Part shown: positions 60,472 through 64,000 of the stretch, piece by piece
How positions within the stretch are numbered: position 1 is the first letter of the stretch
How the letters are laid out: every line of letters begins with the position of its first letter
DNA from: Datisca glomerata
Taxonomy: Eukaryota > Streptophyta > Magnoliopsida > Cucurbitales > Datiscaceae
Direction: 5' to 3'
Assembly (NCBI GenBank): GCA_003255025.1
Contig: QANY01006266.1
Coordinates: 813,818-877,817 of the forward strand
DNA length: 64,000 bases
Translations under genes and position numbers: made by a program
Notes under the pieces: model-generated
The model's database searches: none
The model's input: the letters and a program-made list of their open reading frames with translations, nothing else
Told to the model about the DNA's origin: nothing

Positions 60472-62290
60472 GGCTTTGAAACCAAGATTGCAGAATTGCG
60501 TATTAAGATGAAAGAATACAAGAATTAAACAACACAAACAGTAATTAAAATTGTATTAAGAAGTAAGATTCAAAACTTATACAATTTAAGAAAATTAATT
60601 TATAATAATTAAATAGTACTCCCGCTCACTATTTAATGTTGAAAAGAAATAAGAATAAATTACAAAAGAGGAGAGGAATAAAGCTTTCTTTTCAAAATTA
60701 GTTTTTGTTCTCAAATAGTTAATAGTGTAAAATAAGTTCTGGGAAACAAATGGAAGAATGTTAGCTATTTATAGCCAAGTAAAGTGGAGTTCATTGGGAA
60801 CTCATCACTTACCTAAATTGTTCTATTTTGTGACAGTAAAAATATTTCACATCCCTACTTTTGACTAGGAATAGTAAAAAATATGAATAGTTGCCTAACT
60901 ATTCGACAACTAGTACAATAATTATATAAAGAGATCAATTATAAAGATTTTTTTATAATTGCTATCTCGGTCTTCATGTCTTCATAATTGTTGTTGTTGA
61001 AAAATCATTGTGACTATAGATGTGCATTGGATTTCTTGATAATTGCTATCTTGGATTCTTGTGTGTTTATTATTGGTGGTGGAGAAGCCATTATTGCTTA
61101 TTTTGAAGATCATTATGATCATTGCATTGTGTTGAGGTGTCATCATGATCCACCAATTGATTCTTGGCATTTTGCCAAAAGTGAATTATTTCTTTTATTC
61201 ATTGTCACTAAGGTTGATACTGTCAAATGGATCTTGTGAATCATGAAAAGGATCATAAGCCCATTGAGGAAGAACTCGAACCTGTGATTTTTCCTTCAAT
61301 TGCTGAGGGAGAGTCTTAGATGATTGATTTTTATTTTTGATTGGATGATTTGACTCTACTAATGATTCAGAGTGAGAATCAATGTTATCTTCAAGTAGAA
61401 GGAGCATATTTTGTATCAACTCTTGTTTTGATTTTGATTTGGTAGCCTTGGCCTTTCCTTTTGGGGGAGGTTTTGATTAAGGCTTGGATTCTCAGTAAGA
61501 ATTGATGATTTGGTTCGGTTTATTTGTGGGATTTGGCTGGTTGAGTTATTAATTTTTACTAGGGCCACATGAGATGGTTTGGTTAATTTCAAATGTGGGT
61601 GGATATTTGCAAACATTAATTATAGAGACGGAGATTTTTAGAGTACTAAATTTGTCCCACCATTTAACGTAGTATTGTCTGGTGAGAATTTCATCTTCGA
61701 TGGAGTACTGCCATTTTAGGATCCAAGAAATCTTATATTTGTTTACAAAATAAAATATTGGTGGAAAATAAACCTTAATTGGTGAGGGTTTGAACAATTT
61801 TAAACCTAAGTTGAAATTCTGTTGAAGTACAATTGGGAATAATTCCAAGACACGGCTATGGATTGACCACCATCTTAAAAATCATTTTGAAAAATTGACT
61901 TTAAATTTTTATCAAAGTTTATAAACCAAGAATGAGAAAATTCACTATTTTGATGCAAGAAAATTGTTTGCCAGGCATCAACATAGTGAAAATAATTATA
62001 TTACTTTTTATTTAAAAAAGGTTTTAGTGTTGAAGGAAGGATTTTCCATTCCTCCATGGTTATTATTTTGAGGATGTAGAAGGAATGATAGAGGATCTTT
62101 CCTTCTAAGCTGGTATTTGGACTGATATTGACAGATTTTATTTCTAATCGAACATCCCTATAGAAACTGAGATTTTTATCTTGTGTCCAGGGAAAAATGG
62201 AAATCCATAAGAAAATAGGATTTCACTATTTCAATTAGATTTTTTTAATTAGCAAATAAAGGTTCAATGCAGTATGATTGTGTAAATGTT
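60472..62290 (-). pseudogene. pararetrovirus- or retroelement-like polyprotein relic with TATA/PBS-like end
   Basis: On the minus strand, from about 62290 to 61195, the translation (with at least one frameshift near 61890) contains SEFSHSWFINFDKN and later ILKWQYSIEDEILTRQYYVK followed by WWDKF, then a polar Ser/Asn/Pro tail. I associate this layout with coat/movement-protein-like polyproteins found in plant genomes as endogenous pararetrovirus-like or retroelement copies, but I cannot name the family firmly. Downstream on the same strand lie a TATA-like CTATAAATAG (60774-60765) and, 280 bp further, TGGTTTCAAAGCC (60484-60472), one base from an initiator-Met tRNA primer site. That spacing fits an LTR or a pararetroviral leader. 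It is a dead remnant. Confidence 0.4.
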
Positions 62291-62302
62291 TTGTGTAATC
62301 TA

Positions 62303-62825
62303 GATCTGTATTCCGGTACACGATGGTCGGGATCATTGGTTTATGGCCAAGATCTCCATCATGGACGAGGAAGTCACTGTATGGGACACTTTGTCAGATG
62401 GTCGACTTAACGCGGGACAGACCGAAAAGGTAAAAAAGATTGTATGTTCTAACCCTATAACTTGTAATTTTTCTTATAGCATGTGTGATTTTGACATTGA
62501 TTACCTTTTTATATTTTGTGAATGAAATTATAGTTTAAAGGTATGGACTTGTTATTTGGGCCAAAGCTCAAAGATTTGTTACCCCCACCAACAACCTTCT
62601 CTTCATTCAAAATTGCAAGGCCACCCCAAGTTGTCACCCAATCAAATGGGTAAGTTCACTGATCATGAATTTGATTGGGCTTCCTTCACCCTTTAATGAT
62701 GCACTTATTATTACATTTAATGATGCACTTATTACTACATTTGTAGGAGTGATTGTGGTGTGTGAGTCTTAAGATATATGGATGACATTAGGGCTGGAAT
62801 TGTTGCTGACTATCGTTCCCAATAA
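62303..62825 (+). pseudogene. Ulp1-type (C48) cysteine protease fragment
   Basis: Three exon-like pieces (62303-62429, 62534-62649, 62747-62825) with GT-AG borders translate to the C-terminal half of a SUMO-protease-like domain. They include DHWFMAKISIMDEEVTVWDT (catalytic His and Asp), TQSNGSDCGV (catalytic Cys) and LRYMDDIRAGI. The Cys motif is followed at once by an in-frame TGA (62763-62765), and no N-terminal exons are visible. Such domains are commonly carried by Mutator- or CACTA-type transposons. It is a different copy from the one at 9917 and keeps its catalytic triad. Confidence 0.72.
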
Positions 62826-63345
62826 TTTGTCAGATATTGTTTACATTTTGTTAAACTTGAAAGCTTTGTTTTATGTTTGTTATTGTTTCGGGTTCTTTTA
62901 GTTTAATAATTGGGAATTTTCTGATTCTTCTAGACTTAGAGCATCTCATTTTCTATCAGTACGTAATTTGTTGAGGTGTATGATAGTTTTATAGAGTATT
63001 CAAGCCTTAGAGCATCTCATTTTCTATTTTGTTTAAGTTGGGTACGTTTAGTTATGTAAGTGGGATTTTTCTGATTGTTGTGGATTTGCTCATTTGTGGA
63101 TATTATTATTGAATTTGTTGAGGTGTATGATAGTTTGGTGAATGTTCAAACCTTACAGCCTATTTTCTGTTTTGTTTTAGTTTGGAGTTAGGGTTCTTTT
63201 AGTTATATAATTGGGAATTTTCTTATTGTTTTGGGTTTGCTCGTTTATGGCTATCATTGTTGACTATGTTGAGGTGTATGATAGTTTGTTCAATATTGAG
63301 AATATTTTAGTAGGAGTATAAATCGCACGATCTTCAGTGTAATAT
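62826..63345 (+). repeat. about 150-bp tandem repeat, three units
   Basis: TTGAGGTGTATGATAGTTT occurs at about 62971, 63118 and 63269. The intervening blocks share CTTAGAGC/CTTACAGC, ATTTTCTAT/CTGTTTTGTTT and GGGATTTTTCTGATTGTT. The period is about 147-151 bp with much divergence. The repeats follow the protease fragment and may be part of the same transposon. Confidence 0.65.
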
Positions 63346-64000
63346 TTTATTGAAGATCGTCAACCATCCTTGGAAGATCTCGTATGATACGTTACATGAT
63401 AGCGTTGATCGATTTTATAATACGAACTCATCTGTCTCGGAGACTCGGCTACCACTGAAGATGAGTCCTAGTTTAAAGCAAAGGCTTGAGAAGAGGAAAA
63501 ATGAAGGGATAGATAATATTATATTACATTATTGTATCTTATTTTTTTATGTTCTTGTTCAAACACTCGCCCATTTGCCATTTCTGAGAAATTCGGTGAG
63601 CTAGAGGTTATTGAAGAAGACAATAATGACGGTGCAATAAATATTGAAAAAAGATATCTTTGTACGCTTCAAAATTTATTGTCACGTCGTTATTGTCTTC
63701 TTTTATAACATCTAGCTCATCGAATTTCTTAGAAATGGTAAAAGGGCGATTTTTGGATAGAATTAGGATCATAGGCATGTCTTGCCCGAGCATCCCTCCA
63801 AGTAGACATTATTGTGTCATCTTTTGTATATGTTTATTGTGTATATTGAAGATAAATAGATTTTTATAAGTTATTGTGTACAAGGATGATAAACAGATTT
63901 TAAAAATTAGTGTGTCGTAACTGTAAATAAAAGAGATTTTTGTAAGTTATCGTGTACAATGATGATAAATAGATGTTGCAGAATTGTTTTGTACAGTTAT
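63346..64000 (+). other. right end: coding-like patch and short repeats
   Basis: At 63350-63510 one frame reads WKISYDTLHDSVDRFYNTNS and then KMSPSLKQRLEKRKN, which looks protein-like, but I do not recognise it. From 63830 to the edge, GATGATAAATAGAT and TTATTGTGTACAA words recur three to four times with a spacing of about 50-60 bp. No complete gene is visible. Confidence 0.35.

Overview
The window is nuclear DNA of a flowering plant, most likely a eudicot: AT-rich, intron-rich genes with GT-AG junctions, long introns, CT/GA microsatellites in 5' leaders, and many LTR, MULE, MITE and SINE relics. I cannot fix the family from sequence alone. There are assembly gaps at 13320-13345, 31842 and 33171-33174.

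Six protein-coding genes look functional, all split by introns that I placed by hand. From left to right they are: (1) a mannosylglycoprotein endo-beta-mannosidase (GH2), plus strand, cut by the left edge inside its first exon (1-6691); (2) an NPK1/ANP-type MAPKKK, plus strand, 17 exons (12766-17751); (3) a tandem paralogue of that kinase with identical exon phases (26271-31605); (4) TANGLED1, minus strand, convergent with the second kinase (32275-34010); (5) an N-terminally membrane-anchored class I SAM methyltransferase, minus strand (35285-37267); (6) a peroxisomal adenine nucleotide carrier PNC1, plus strand (41687-44752). The kinases and TANGLED belong to families that act in plant cytokinesis (phragmoplast expansion and division-plane guidance). 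The adjacency of the mannosidase and the ANP-type kinase matches, from memory, Arabidopsis At1g09010 and At1g09000.

The 13 kb between the two kinases and the 8-12.2 kb interval are transposon graveyards. The left one has a MITE, a Ulp1-type (DUF1985 plus C48 tail) relic, a MULE SWIM-finger relic and an array of GCTAGACCATGGTCTAGC-like palindromes. The middle one has a MuDR-type transposase relic whose exons are embedded in arrays of TACACGATNATCGTGTA-like palindromes, a PPR relic, and an LTR plus primer-binding site followed by a 188-bp tandem array.

The right third is a nested insertion. A TIR-flanked DNA element carrying a captured fragment of an INDETERMINATE-DOMAIN (IDD) transcription factor gene (47977-60199) was hit by an 11-kb Ty1/copia element (48861-59920, minus strand, target duplication GGTTC). 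That was in turn hit by a 7-kb Ty3/gypsy element (52409-59429, plus strand, target duplication ATTTG). Both LTR elements are dead: the copia lost most of its reverse transcriptase, and the gypsy lost its 3' pol end together with the front of its 3' LTR. The last 4 kb hold a pararetrovirus- or retroelement-like polyprotein relic with a TATA/PBS-like region, a broken Ulp1-type protease and tandem repeats.
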